From contig NZ_FPJE01000008.1 of assembly GCF_900119185.1 (NCBI RefSeq), forward strand, positions 124,001 through 188,000: a stretch of 64,000 nucleotides of DNA, in the 5' to 3' direction. The translations under genes and the position numbers were made by a program. The stretch comes from Sinomicrobium oceani (lineage in GTDB: Bacteria; Bacteroidota; Bacteroidia; Flavobacteriales; Flavobacteriaceae). Under the pieces are notes generated by a model. The model saw only the letters and a program-made list of their open reading frames with translations. It ran no database searches and was not told the origin of the DNA. Positions 43,967 to 52,779 of this stretch are shown piece by piece. The first letter of the stretch is position 1. Every line of letters starts with the position of its first letter.

Positions 43967-46660
43967 CTACAGTTTTACCCGAACCGTTTTCTTTTTTAAC
44001 GGTATCTTATAAGCTCCTTTTTCGCTTTTGAAAGGGAGCTTTTTTGTTCTTCCTTCGATATTGAGATAAGCTACAGGGGTATATTCGTCCCGGGCAGCCA
44101 GGCTGATCTCTACAACACCTGACCGGGGATCGTAATCGAGCTGCTCGAAAGTTCCCGCATCGAGTGTCAACCATAGTTTTTCCGGGGCCAGGTATATTCT
44201 GTTTTTTCCTGCCGTAGTAGGCTTTACCCGCACATGCTCTCCGGTAACTTCACAATTTCCACCGAAGGCAAGCCATCCCTTGTCTGTATCCTTCGTGATA
44301 TAGGTTGCGGAATTGACTGCATAGCCGAAAAAGCCGGAACCGTAATCGCCCGAGAGGCCATCTATTTTTAATGTGGAAGGAAAGGAATGGAATGCTGCCG
44401 GACCAAAACCGTCTTCGGTAATGTTGGAGATTGACCCCAACAGCCCGCCATATCCTACTTTGAGCAGGTAGAGGTCTTCCGGGTTTTTACGGTAATGGGT
44501 AAGCACCGGGATCGCATTGAGGCCGGAACCGTAATGGTGTATCTGTCTTTCGATGCGCGACAGTTTACCACCGTAAAGAAAATCCCAGTACCTCCTGGCG
44601 TTTCCGTTGTAAGCCCAATGGGGCATTACGGGCATATAGGCCAGTATAGCATCGAGTGTTATCAGTGCTTTCTCGTCGAAACCAAAATAATCGGACCACA
44701 TATAGACCTCTTCCTGGCCCGTGGAATCCCAGGGCATTTCACTCCCAAAAGGATAATTGAGGCTTTTCCAGTGCAAGGCGCGTTCTTTCATTATCTGTTC
44801 CAGACCTGCTGCCATGGTACTAAACTCTTCACGCTTCAGATCTTTGAGTATATTCAGGAAAACGGTACCTTCCATTTGTCCGAACTGTGCATAATACGGG
44901 GCGAGTTCCTGCATAGCTACCGAAGTCCGGTATGCCTGCTCAAGGTACCATTCCCACGGTCGATTGGTAACGAGCCCTTCCCGATATCTGGCCAGGCGGT
45001 ACATCACCCAATACGCGGCTGCTACGTGAGGATAATTATAAGAACGTCCTATATCGTCCGCTCCCTTTTTGTCCCAGGCGGCCCAGGTTCCGTAATTGAT
45101 ATCTTTGTCGTAAGTACCGGCAGGCATCTTTTCGGGTTCGTAATAGAACACGCTTTTCTTTACCCCGTATTTTTGATCACCTTCGCTATGCTGAATGTTG
45201 CTCCACAGCGTCTCATCGACAAACCGCTGCAGTTTAATCAGTTCTTCCTTATCCGGCTGTACGAGTTGTTTCATGATCGCTCCGAGCCAGCTTCCGGCTC
45301 CTCCCTCATCGCTCAGCCCGGCAATCCAGGCACGGCTGTCCTGGGTAACCTGTCGCTTCTCTTCGTAATCATAGCTGATCACGGACGGATTCCGATGAAA
45401 AGGATCACCTTTTTCGTCAAACCATTGTTCCGTAAGCAGGAAATGCCCGAAATCCCGAATCACTTCGGCTTCCGGTTTTATAATGTTGTAATGCACGGTC
45501 TGCTCCAGGCTGTCGGCATATACAATCGTCACTCTGGCTTTTCCCCAGCGCATACCTTTTACATTGTATATTTCGGCTCCCGAAACGGTTGTTCCTTTTG
45601 CTTCCAGGCTCAGGGCACCTGCCGGCGAAATCCGGATATCGCTGATCGCTTCCGGATAATCTACAAAAAGCTGCCCGTCGACATCCATAGGAAGTACATA
45701 ACCCGGAATACCGATGGTCACGGGACGTTCTTCCTGTTTCAGCACTTCCGGGATTTCCCGGATGGCATCGGTAAGTACGAAACGGATGGCGTAGTTGCGT
45801 ACTTCTCCCGGGCGCAGGGTAATCGAAGTGGGTGTATTCCATTGGGTTACACCCTCCCACTCCTTATCGGCATAGGCTTTGCTATGGGCCATCCACTCAT
45901 GAAACCCTTCGAATACGATACTCCGGGGAGTCGGGTCTTCAAGCAGTGGACGATAAGCTTCGAAAGCCATGTGTTCCTGCGGAAGGACCAATAGGTTCGG
46001 TCCCTTGCCATGAAGTCTTTTTACTTCGAGATAGCCTCCGTCTTTTCCGATATAGGGATCAAAAAACACATTCTGTGCATGGGCTTCATCCAGGGATTTG
46101 CCTTCGAGGATATTATTGAAAATCATCGGCACGCCCAAAGCCCCTATCTCTATATCGGATGCGGAAGTATTGGTAAGTTCGAAACGCATGACCAGGGCTC
46201 CCTGCCGGAGTTCGTAGTAACGCTTTACTGAAAGCGGAATATCGTCCGGAAGCGTGGGAGCTAGGTCTGCCGCAGCAAGGATATTCGCGGAAGTCTGCAG
46301 GGGTTTTACAGCTGTCCTGTGGCTTGCCGTGGTATAATCTTTCCATATTCCACCTGAAATGCGCACTCTGAGATTGATGTCACCGAGGTGAAAAAGGCTA
46401 TCCTTATCTCTCACCTTCAACCGGTCTCCCGGGGTAAAGTCGAAATCGGGGTGTGATACCGGAGATAACCCGGCTACGGTCTGTGAAGAGCGAACGAGTT
46501 TTAACCGGAAGTGTCCGGCATCGATAGTCTCTAATCCTTCTTCCAGTGCCAGTACGGAAGGGCGGCCGGAAATTCTGCTCCAGTAGTCCTGCGCTGCCGC
46601 GGTTTGTACCACCAGTGTCAGTAAGAATACGAAAATTCCTTGCTTTAAAAATGTGATCAT
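43967..46660 (-). CDS. Secreted DUF5695-family protein of the arabinan locus
   Basis: The 897-residue protein starts with a signal peptide (GIFVFLLTLVVQTAAAQ). The rest is a large, tryptophan-rich soluble protein. WSDYFGFDEKALITLDAILA and HYGSGLNAIPVLTHYR suggest an alpha/alpha-toroid like those of glycoside hydrolases, preceded by a beta-sandwich. I recognise it as DUF5695, found in Bacteroidota sugar-utilisation loci. Activity is not established. It is the last gene after the GH51 gene (84-base gap) and may be a novel arabinan-active enzyme. Confidence 0.7.
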   Translation of the reverse strand: MITFLKQGIFVFLLTLVVQTAAAQDYWSRISGRPSVLALEEGLETIDAGHFRLKLVRSSQTVAGLSPVSHPDFDFTPGDRLKVRDKDSLFHLGDINLRVRISGGIWKDYTTASHRTAVKPLQTSANILAAADLAPTLPDDIPLSVKRYYELRQGALVMRFELTNTSASDIEIGALGVPMIFNNILEGKSLDEAHAQNVFFDPYIGKDGGYLEVKRLHGKGPNLLVLPQEHMAFEAYRPLLEDPTPRSIVFEGFHEWMAHSKAYADKEWEGVTQWNTPTSITLRPGEVRNYAIRFVLTDAIREIPEVLKQEERPVTIGIPGYVLPMDVDGQLFVDYPEAISDIRISPAGALSLEAKGTTVSGAEIYNVKGMRWGKARVTIVYADSLEQTVHYNIIKPEAEVIRDFGHFLLTEQWFDEKGDPFHRNPSVISYDYEEKRQVTQDSRAWIAGLSDEGGAGSWLGAIMKQLVQPDKEELIKLQRFVDETLWSNIQHSEGDQKYGVKKSVFYYEPEKMPAGTYDKDINYGTWAAWDKKGADDIGRSYNYPHVAAAYWVMYRLARYREGLVTNRPWEWYLEQAYRTSVAMQELAPYYAQFGQMEGTVFLNILKDLKREEFSTMAAGLEQIMKERALHWKSLNYPFGSEMPWDSTGQEEVYMWSDYFGFDEKALITLDAILAYMPVMPHWAYNGNARRYWDFLYGGKLSRIERQIHHYGSGLNAIPVLTHYRKNPEDLYLLKVGYGGLLGSISNITEDGFGPAAFHSFPSTLKIDGLSGDYGSGFFGYAVNSATYITKDTDKGWLAFGGNCEVTGEHVRVKPTTAGKNRIYLAPEKLWLTLDAGTFEQLDYDPRSGVVEISLAARDEYTPVAYLNIEGRTKKLPFKSEKGAYKIPLKKKTVRVKL

Positions 46661-46743
46661 GCTGCTTTCTTATCTGTAATTTATAAATTAATTTTCCCTG
46701 CAAACCGGCTGAGATCTTCAACCGGATATCAAAGGCCCGGGGC

Positions 46744-49101
46744 CTACTCTTTGTTCAGAGCAAAAAGGTAAATACACGCACTTTCCGCCGGAACTTCTAC
46801 AGTACCGTTGTTTAACCTAATGTCGCTTTCGCTAATCGTGATATTGTCTTTTTGCTCTTGGGTATTATATACCATATCTCCTCTCCCGCTCAGGCGTATT
46901 TCCCTTGCACTGTCGGGCAATGTCAAAGCAGGCACGGCTATTTTGAGCGGATAAACCTGCCGTGTGGCATTGATAACAGATATACTCAGTGTTTTCCCGT
47001 CTGCCGACCACGTTGCGGCAACCTCAAGGGGTTCCGGTGTACCTTCCAGGGTAACGGGATGCGTGCCAAAGTACTTTCGGTACATCTTTAGGGCAAGCCC
47101 GGTACCTTCCATCCAGGAGTCGGTCTTTGTCGTCTTGATAGCCCCGATAACATTAACAGTCTGGGCGTAGTTGGCCATATAAAAAATATCCGATTGCCTG
47201 GAGAATTCGTTAAATCCGGCAGCAATCCCCAGGGCATCGCGAAGATAATAACGGGTACCGAGCAATCCGAAAACATGTTTTCCGTACCAGTAATTCCATT
47301 CGTCCAGGGCTATTTTAATGTCCCTGTCCCGAAGTCCGGGAATCTCCTCTCGGCAACGCCTGTGCTCTTCGGCTATTTCCCGGATAGCATCCGGAATTTG
47401 CTTTACATGGGTGAGCAATCCGCCCGCATGCCAGTCCTGCCGGTAGAAATGTTCACTGATATAGGTCATATTTTCACTGCAATGCTCATACATCATATCA
47501 TTCCATTTGCCCGGGAAGCCCACCGCTATCAGTTCTATATCCGGATCTGCTTTCCACATGGCTTCTGTTACTTCATTGTGCTTTTTTACATACGCTTCCA
47601 CAGGCATATGTCCCAGTTGCCAGTCGCCAAACATTTCATTACCCACAGCCCATAATTTTACATTATAAGGTTCGGCATGCCCGTTTTCTGCACGGAGTTT
47701 TCCCATGGCTGTCGATACATCACCGTTGAAATAAAGTACTTCTTCTGCGGCCATGGCTGCTGTTCCCAAACCGGTATTTACCGCAACATTAGCTTCGGCA
47801 CCCAATAAGCGGCATAACCGCATAAATTCGTGAACCCCGACATCGTTGTATTCCAGTCCGTTCCAGGCTCTTTCGAATTTGGTGGGGCGAGCATCAGGAT
47901 CTCCTATACCGTCTTTCCAATCGTAACCGGAAACAAAATTGCCACCGGGCCAGCGGTATATCGGGGCATCGAGTTCTTTCATCAATTCGAGTACATCCGG
48001 ACGAAATCCGTCGATATTATCGGCTGGCATCAGGGATACGGCTGCCAAAGTAACCTCTCCACCGCCGAAAAAGGTTATGATAAGCTTTCCTTCTTCCGTG
48101 TCGGTAGCTGCCTGAAACTCAAAAGGGAGTTTTATGAAGCCGTTAGCTACGGGTTCCGGGGACTGTAGTACCACTTTTGCTCCGGAAGCTATTGAAACCT
48201 CTACTTTCTTTACATTTTTACCCACACGATACACCAGACGCCCGACATACTTTTTGCCTGCCTTCAGGGCCAGGTTTTTCTGGGAAAGCTGCCACTGCCC
48301 GTTACTGAGCTTGTATTTCGGGATATCTCCCCGGGCATAGGTTTTGCTGCTATCGACCATTATGGCCGTGGTATCCGCATCGGTTATCCATGGTGACCTA
48401 CTGGTTCCGGGGATATCATAGAATTTACGATCTTCGAGCATTTCCGCCCAGATCCCCCCGTAAATACATTTGCCCATATGCTCTATAAACTGTCCGTAAA
48501 GATAGGGCGACATCGGAGCTTTCTCCTGTTCGGGATGTATTGTTACCTCCGGATGAAGTGAGCGGGAAGCGATTTCTTCGAGTCTGATATCCGCAAAACT
48601 TACGGAGCCCCCGGCTTTACCGTTTTTTCCGAGCAGACCTTCCATCATAAAACTGTCCTCCCCTTCGGAATCAAATTGTATAACTACATGAGTCCAGTCC
48701 GTATTCCCGGTAAAGACCGTGTCGTTTGTTATGGGAAACTTCCCCAGCCGGAAACCGGCTCCGGCTTCTTCTGCGTCTCCCCTGACTCCTTCTGTTTTGA
48801 TATATCCGGATACCTTATACGTCGTATATGGTTTGATATCGATTTTCTTATACCAGCGCGAAACGCCCATACTATCGGCCGTAATCCGGAGTACCCGCGA
48901 ACCGAATCCGGACGAAACCGTATCAGTATAATTCTCCTGGTTGCTGTAGTACTCCTTTTCCCAACCGGCTTCGGAAGCTTTTGCTGTTCCTGCCGGCGAC
49001 AGCAGTTGGCCGGGGGATTCTCGGTCACAGCCGAAGAAGAATAATCCGAATACGACAGTTATATAAAGGATATATTTCCCCGGTTTGCCTGAATATTGCA
49101 T
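46744..49101 (-). CDS. GH51 alpha-L-arabinofuranosidase lipoprotein
   Basis: This enzyme removes terminal arabinofuranosyl groups from arabinan or arabinoxylan. A lipoprotein signal (VVFGLFFFGC; Cys25) directs it to the cell envelope. At 785 residues it is longer than the usual 500 because of an N-terminal beta-sandwich (about residues 35-200) resembling a carbohydrate-binding module. The acid/base glutamate is in WAVGNEMFGDW and the nucleophile in KIALDEWNYWYG. A C-terminal arabinofuranosidase beta domain ends SACIYLFALN. It lies between the DUF6055 and DUF5695 genes in the SusCD unit. Confidence 0.93.
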   Translation of the reverse strand: MQYSGKPGKYILYITVVFGLFFFGCDRESPGQLLSPAGTAKASEAGWEKEYYSNQENYTDTVSSGFGSRVLRITADSMGVSRWYKKIDIKPYTTYKVSGYIKTEGVRGDAEEAGAGFRLGKFPITNDTVFTGNTDWTHVVIQFDSEGEDSFMMEGLLGKNGKAGGSVSFADIRLEEIASRSLHPEVTIHPEQEKAPMSPYLYGQFIEHMGKCIYGGIWAEMLEDRKFYDIPGTSRSPWITDADTTAIMVDSSKTYARGDIPKYKLSNGQWQLSQKNLALKAGKKYVGRLVYRVGKNVKKVEVSIASGAKVVLQSPEPVANGFIKLPFEFQAATDTEEGKLIITFFGGGEVTLAAVSLMPADNIDGFRPDVLELMKELDAPIYRWPGGNFVSGYDWKDGIGDPDARPTKFERAWNGLEYNDVGVHEFMRLCRLLGAEANVAVNTGLGTAAMAAEEVLYFNGDVSTAMGKLRAENGHAEPYNVKLWAVGNEMFGDWQLGHMPVEAYVKKHNEVTEAMWKADPDIELIAVGFPGKWNDMMYEHCSENMTYISEHFYRQDWHAGGLLTHVKQIPDAIREIAEEHRRCREEIPGLRDRDIKIALDEWNYWYGKHVFGLLGTRYYLRDALGIAAGFNEFSRQSDIFYMANYAQTVNVIGAIKTTKTDSWMEGTGLALKMYRKYFGTHPVTLEGTPEPLEVAATWSADGKTLSISVINATRQVYPLKIAVPALTLPDSAREIRLSGRGDMVYNTQEQKDNITISESDIRLNNGTVEVPAESACIYLFALNKE

Positions 49102-49145
49102 AGCTGTACTTTTTATAATTTTTCTGTTCCCCCGGCAGTACCGTT

Positions 49146-51050
49146 TTACTGCAAGGTAATATTAAAAACGAATGTCGCCCGAACCGTTTGTCCCGGCTGA
49201 TGTTCGTAAACCAGGGCTTGCTTTATGGTGTATTGGTTCCCCGATGCATTCTGGCCGGGATATTGTCCTATGGTAAAGCGGAATGCCGAGGCATCGAATT
49301 CGGAATAGATCCGGGCATCACTTCCCCAATTGATTACATTACCGTTGGCATCAAACCAATGTCCGTACCCGTTGGCCGTAGTATTGGCGTTGAGGTCTCC
49401 GTTGGCTTCAACGGCATAAAAGGTAATCGTTTCATCCATGTTATTGGTAATCTCTCCCGGTTGCAACACAAAAGCCTGAGCCAGTTCATTGAGATCAACC
49501 TCTGCCGTCGTACCGGAATAACTGTCGGCACTTACGGGAAAGGAGAGGTTGTATGTAAGGGTAATATCTGCCGGTGGCAGCGTATCGTCTATAGGAATCG
49601 TCCCGTAGAGATCGGTATTACTGAATTTCACTTTATAAGGCCATTGGTCGTCATTACTATTATCTTCATCCCATGCATGCGGAGTGTAGTTGTCGGGTGC
49701 CCCGGTAACCACAAACCAGAGTTTACTGCAATGTTGCGGAACGGTAAAGACAGCATTGCCCTGTGTTCCCTGGTTCATCGTGCCATAGACTCTGGTACCG
49801 TCTTCAAGAAGAGCTACATAACCGTAGCGCCACCCGGCACTGCCCGGATTTTGTACCTGGTTATACCCCGAGGCATTAACCAGTCCGGTAAATTCGGTAT
49901 TCACTTCGGTACCCGCCGCCGGCACGGCCAGGCGTATAACATTATAACCCGTTGTACCCGGACAACGATCGTAGGTCACCTGGTAACTTCCATCTTCGAG
50001 CGTGTTACTCCTGAAAGTATGGGCACCGATATAGTTTTCCCCATTTTCGCGGAGCGCATCCAGATCCCAGGTCACAAACCGGGTAGCGGCATCGTATATT
50101 TCCTCGTGAAGCTGCGCTGTGGAGATCCCTGTAATCCGCATATAGGCCTGTAACGGATCTTCCGGCTCCTGCGCCACTCTCCATAGTTTGCCGATGATAT
50201 CCCTGCCGTGCTTGTCCGCCCAGTAATAATGCATAAAATAACTGGCATAACGTTGCGACTCATGGCAGATATGACGGAAATAGTTTTCGGTGTATACGCC
50301 AAAGTTATATGAAGTAAATGCCTCTTCCGGATAACTCTGGTAAGCTTGCCACTGTGCGGTCTGCTCCCAGAATCCGTTACCGCCGTTTCCACCGAAACCA
50401 TAGCGAAACCCTGCACCGCCCCCAAGGTCACAATGTACCTGGTACTGAAAACTATGTCCGATTTCATGTGCTATGGTCGCTCCTACGGGCTGACAGGTAT
50501 TGGGGCTTACCCAAAGTGCTCCTATGGTATCATCGTACCCCGATCCGGTAGCGAGCCACTCCTCCTGATAGTACAGGAAAATCATCATTTTATAATCGTC
50601 CAGCCTGGAGTTTCCGGTTCCGGTTTCGGCAAATTTGAGTTCTTCTACGTTTAATGTATAAAAACTTTCGGCCTTGCTGAGCAGGTCATCAATATCCACG
50701 CGATAGGCAGACGGAATTGCCGTCGATGCCGGGTCTTCACTACCGTAGTCTGCACCCCAGAACACAATAAAATGCTCTGATTGCCTGCTTCGGCCGTAAT
50801 ACCAGGTACTGGTACTGTCGAAAAGGTTCATATTGCCAAATTCGGAAGGCCTGTAAATCCTGGTCGTGTCTATCACGGAAGGATCGAATGCCCCGGAAGG
50901 GTCACCGATATGATCAGGATCGGTAGGGTCCGTATCCGAACGTGCACAGCTTCCGGCCATAAAGACCATGATTACAGCCAGGATACACCATGAGATCCGG
51001 TAAGGGATCGAGTGTTTTGAGTTTCGGGAATAAGAAATGGTTAAGTTCAT
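49146..51050 (-). CDS. DUF6055/DUF4859 lipoprotein with HExxH motif
   Basis: The 634-residue product has a lipoprotein signal (VIMVFMAGSC). The N-terminal two thirds contain a metallopeptidase-like motif, ATIAHEIGHSFQYQ, within a DUF6055-like region rich in aromatic residues. The final 150 residues (NNMDETITFYAVEANG, YGHWFDANGNVINWGSDA) fit DUF4859. The HEIGH suggests zinc binding, but proteolysis is unproven, and a glycan-binding role is equally likely in this setting. It follows susD in the same unit. Confidence 0.75.
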   Translation of the reverse strand: MNLTISYSRNSKHSIPYRISWCILAVIMVFMAGSCARSDTDPTDPDHIGDPSGAFDPSVIDTTRIYRPSEFGNMNLFDSTSTWYYGRSRQSEHFIVFWGADYGSEDPASTAIPSAYRVDIDDLLSKAESFYTLNVEELKFAETGTGNSRLDDYKMMIFLYYQEEWLATGSGYDDTIGALWVSPNTCQPVGATIAHEIGHSFQYQVHCDLGGGAGFRYGFGGNGGNGFWEQTAQWQAYQSYPEEAFTSYNFGVYTENYFRHICHESQRYASYFMHYYWADKHGRDIIGKLWRVAQEPEDPLQAYMRITGISTAQLHEEIYDAATRFVTWDLDALRENGENYIGAHTFRSNTLEDGSYQVTYDRCPGTTGYNVIRLAVPAAGTEVNTEFTGLVNASGYNQVQNPGSAGWRYGYVALLEDGTRVYGTMNQGTQGNAVFTVPQHCSKLWFVVTGAPDNYTPHAWDEDNSNDDQWPYKVKFSNTDLYGTIPIDDTLPPADITLTYNLSFPVSADSYSGTTAEVDLNELAQAFVLQPGEITNNMDETITFYAVEANGDLNANTTANGYGHWFDANGNVINWGSDARIYSEFDASAFRFTIGQYPGQNASGNQYTIKQALVYEHQPGQTVRATFVFNITLQ

Positions 51051-51088
51051 AATATTCGTTGGTTTTAATCGGTTTAAATAATTTCGGT

Positions 51089-52771
51089 TTAATTAAAGTA
51101 ACCGGGATTCTGATCCAGATTGGGGTTGGAATTCAGAAAATCCTGGAAAATGGGAAAAATATTCTTTTCTACGGCTTTTTCCTGATCGGTTTCCGCATCT
51201 TTACAGAACCAGGATTTCCCGTTATATACATTCATGTTTTTTCCGGTGACCCTGAAACGCACCAGGTCTTGTCTCCTATGATGTTCCCCGACAAATTCCC
51301 AGGCCAGGTCGTCCAGCAGTCCGCCGAATTCTACATCACTACCTCCTTCATAGGTTGCTATCAATGCATTGGGATCATAAACGGTAGCTCCTTTATTGGT
51401 CCATTCTCTATGCCCGTAGTCGTAGATACTACCTCCGGTCAGGTCGGCTACGGTACGGGTAGCATCGGAAGGATCTGCAAAAGCTCTTTGCCTTACTTCC
51501 GTGATCAACTGGGCAGCAACGGCCTGGTTACGTCCGAGCCGAAGCAGACATTCGGCCTTGATAAACATGGCATCTGCAAGTCGGAAGAAAGGTACATCAT
51601 CTCCGTATGTACCGTTATTTCCGGGGACTATTTCGTTTTTTATAAAACGATAGCCTTCGAGCATATAGGCACCGGGGTTGTCTATAGAATGTACTTCTTT
51701 GGTATATACCAGGTTTACCTCACCCTGATCGTCTGCACTGGTACGCAGCGGCTCCCCGGTAGTGTAATGATATTGTTGCCCGTGCGCCCACGTATCATCA
51801 AACCTGCCGTCATTTTCATGATAGGTGTCTATAAATTGGGGGATGGCACAACTGCCGTTCCACGGGGTTCCGCTATATCCGAATGCTCTTGCTCCGACTC
51901 CGATAAGCGCCTTGTTGACCAGGTAATTTCCGGAAGCATAGGTTATATCATAAGGAATAGCAAAAATAATTTCGGGATTTCCGTTGAGATCGGCTTTAAA
52001 ATTATCTTTATAAGATGCCGATAGCGAATACCCCCCTTCTTCAATGACAAACTCCGCTTCCGAAAGAGCAAGCTCGTAATATTCATTGCTGGAAAAATCG
52101 TTGAACCAGGCATTGTGGTTCAGGTACATCTTGGCAAGGATCATGGAAGCCACATACTTATTGGGGTGCCCGTGAAACTTCTCCGTGCCGAGGTTTTCCC
52201 TGGCCTCTTTGAGCTCGGAAACCACAAAGTCAAAAAGTTCTTTGGGGTCCGCCTGCTCCGGCAGATACCCGGGAGGTACGTTTTGTGTGGTCTCCAGGGC
52301 TATGTTCCGGAAACAGTCGAAAAGGATATAATAGTAGAGGGCACGCATGGTCTGCATTTCGGCTTTGAGCTCCGGGTTTTGCTGTACGGATTCCTGATCC
52401 AGTACTTTGTTTGCATAGCCTATCCCGTTGTAACAGTGGTTCCATATCGTCCAGAAATGACCGATGTATGGGTTGAAGTTGTGTTTGTGCATGGCGATAT
52501 ACAGGTCTCCCCAGCCAACACCGATACGAAGTGGTGTCATGATCAGATCCGAAGATTCTTCCTGAATATCAAAAAGACCGTTCCATCCCCAATACACACT
52601 TCTCAACTCGCTATAAACCGCTCCGGACATCCTTTCGATATCGGCATCGTTGAGCTCGATATTTTCCTCACTGACATCGCTGTAAACTGTTTCCGAAAGA
52701 TCGGTACAGGCTACGAGTGCAAACGCAAACCCCAAGGTTAAAATCCTGAAAATCGTATTCATTGGTTTCAT
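51089..52771 (-). CDS. SusD/RagB-family glycan-binding lipoprotein
   Basis: SusD-like proteins capture oligosaccharides at the cell surface and act as a lid on the SusC channel. The 560 residues begin with a lipoprotein signal ending FALVAC. The typical TPR-like helices are seen (MQTMRALYYYILFDCF), as is the C-terminal FVGEHHRRQDLVRF, a strongly conserved element of the family. It lies 8 bases downstream of susC, so the two are coupled. The likely ligand is an arabinose-containing polymer, inferred from neighbours. Confidence 0.95.
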   Translation of the reverse strand: MKPMNTIFRILTLGFAFALVACTDLSETVYSDVSEENIELNDADIERMSGAVYSELRSVYWGWNGLFDIQEESSDLIMTPLRIGVGWGDLYIAMHKHNFNPYIGHFWTIWNHCYNGIGYANKVLDQESVQQNPELKAEMQTMRALYYYILFDCFRNIALETTQNVPPGYLPEQADPKELFDFVVSELKEARENLGTEKFHGHPNKYVASMILAKMYLNHNAWFNDFSSNEYYELALSEAEFVIEEGGYSLSASYKDNFKADLNGNPEIIFAIPYDITYASGNYLVNKALIGVGARAFGYSGTPWNGSCAIPQFIDTYHENDGRFDDTWAHGQQYHYTTGEPLRTSADDQGEVNLVYTKEVHSIDNPGAYMLEGYRFIKNEIVPGNNGTYGDDVPFFRLADAMFIKAECLLRLGRNQAVAAQLITEVRQRAFADPSDATRTVADLTGGSIYDYGHREWTNKGATVYDPNALIATYEGGSDVEFGGLLDDLAWEFVGEHHRRQDLVRFRVTGKNMNVYNGKSWFCKDAETDQEKAVEKNIFPIFQDFLNSNPNLDQNPGYFN

Positions 52772-52779
52772 AATTCAAA

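Noticed and set aside
44495-45994. 499-codon open frame on the plus strand opposite the DUF5695 gene
   Set aside because: No recognisable motif or promoter, and it lies wholly antisense to a gene with a signal peptide and clear protein character. It is a by-product of codon bias.
49188-52024. Two 321-codon plus-strand frames opposite the DUF6055 and susD genes
   Set aside because: Shadows of well-supported genes with lipoprotein signals and family motifs.
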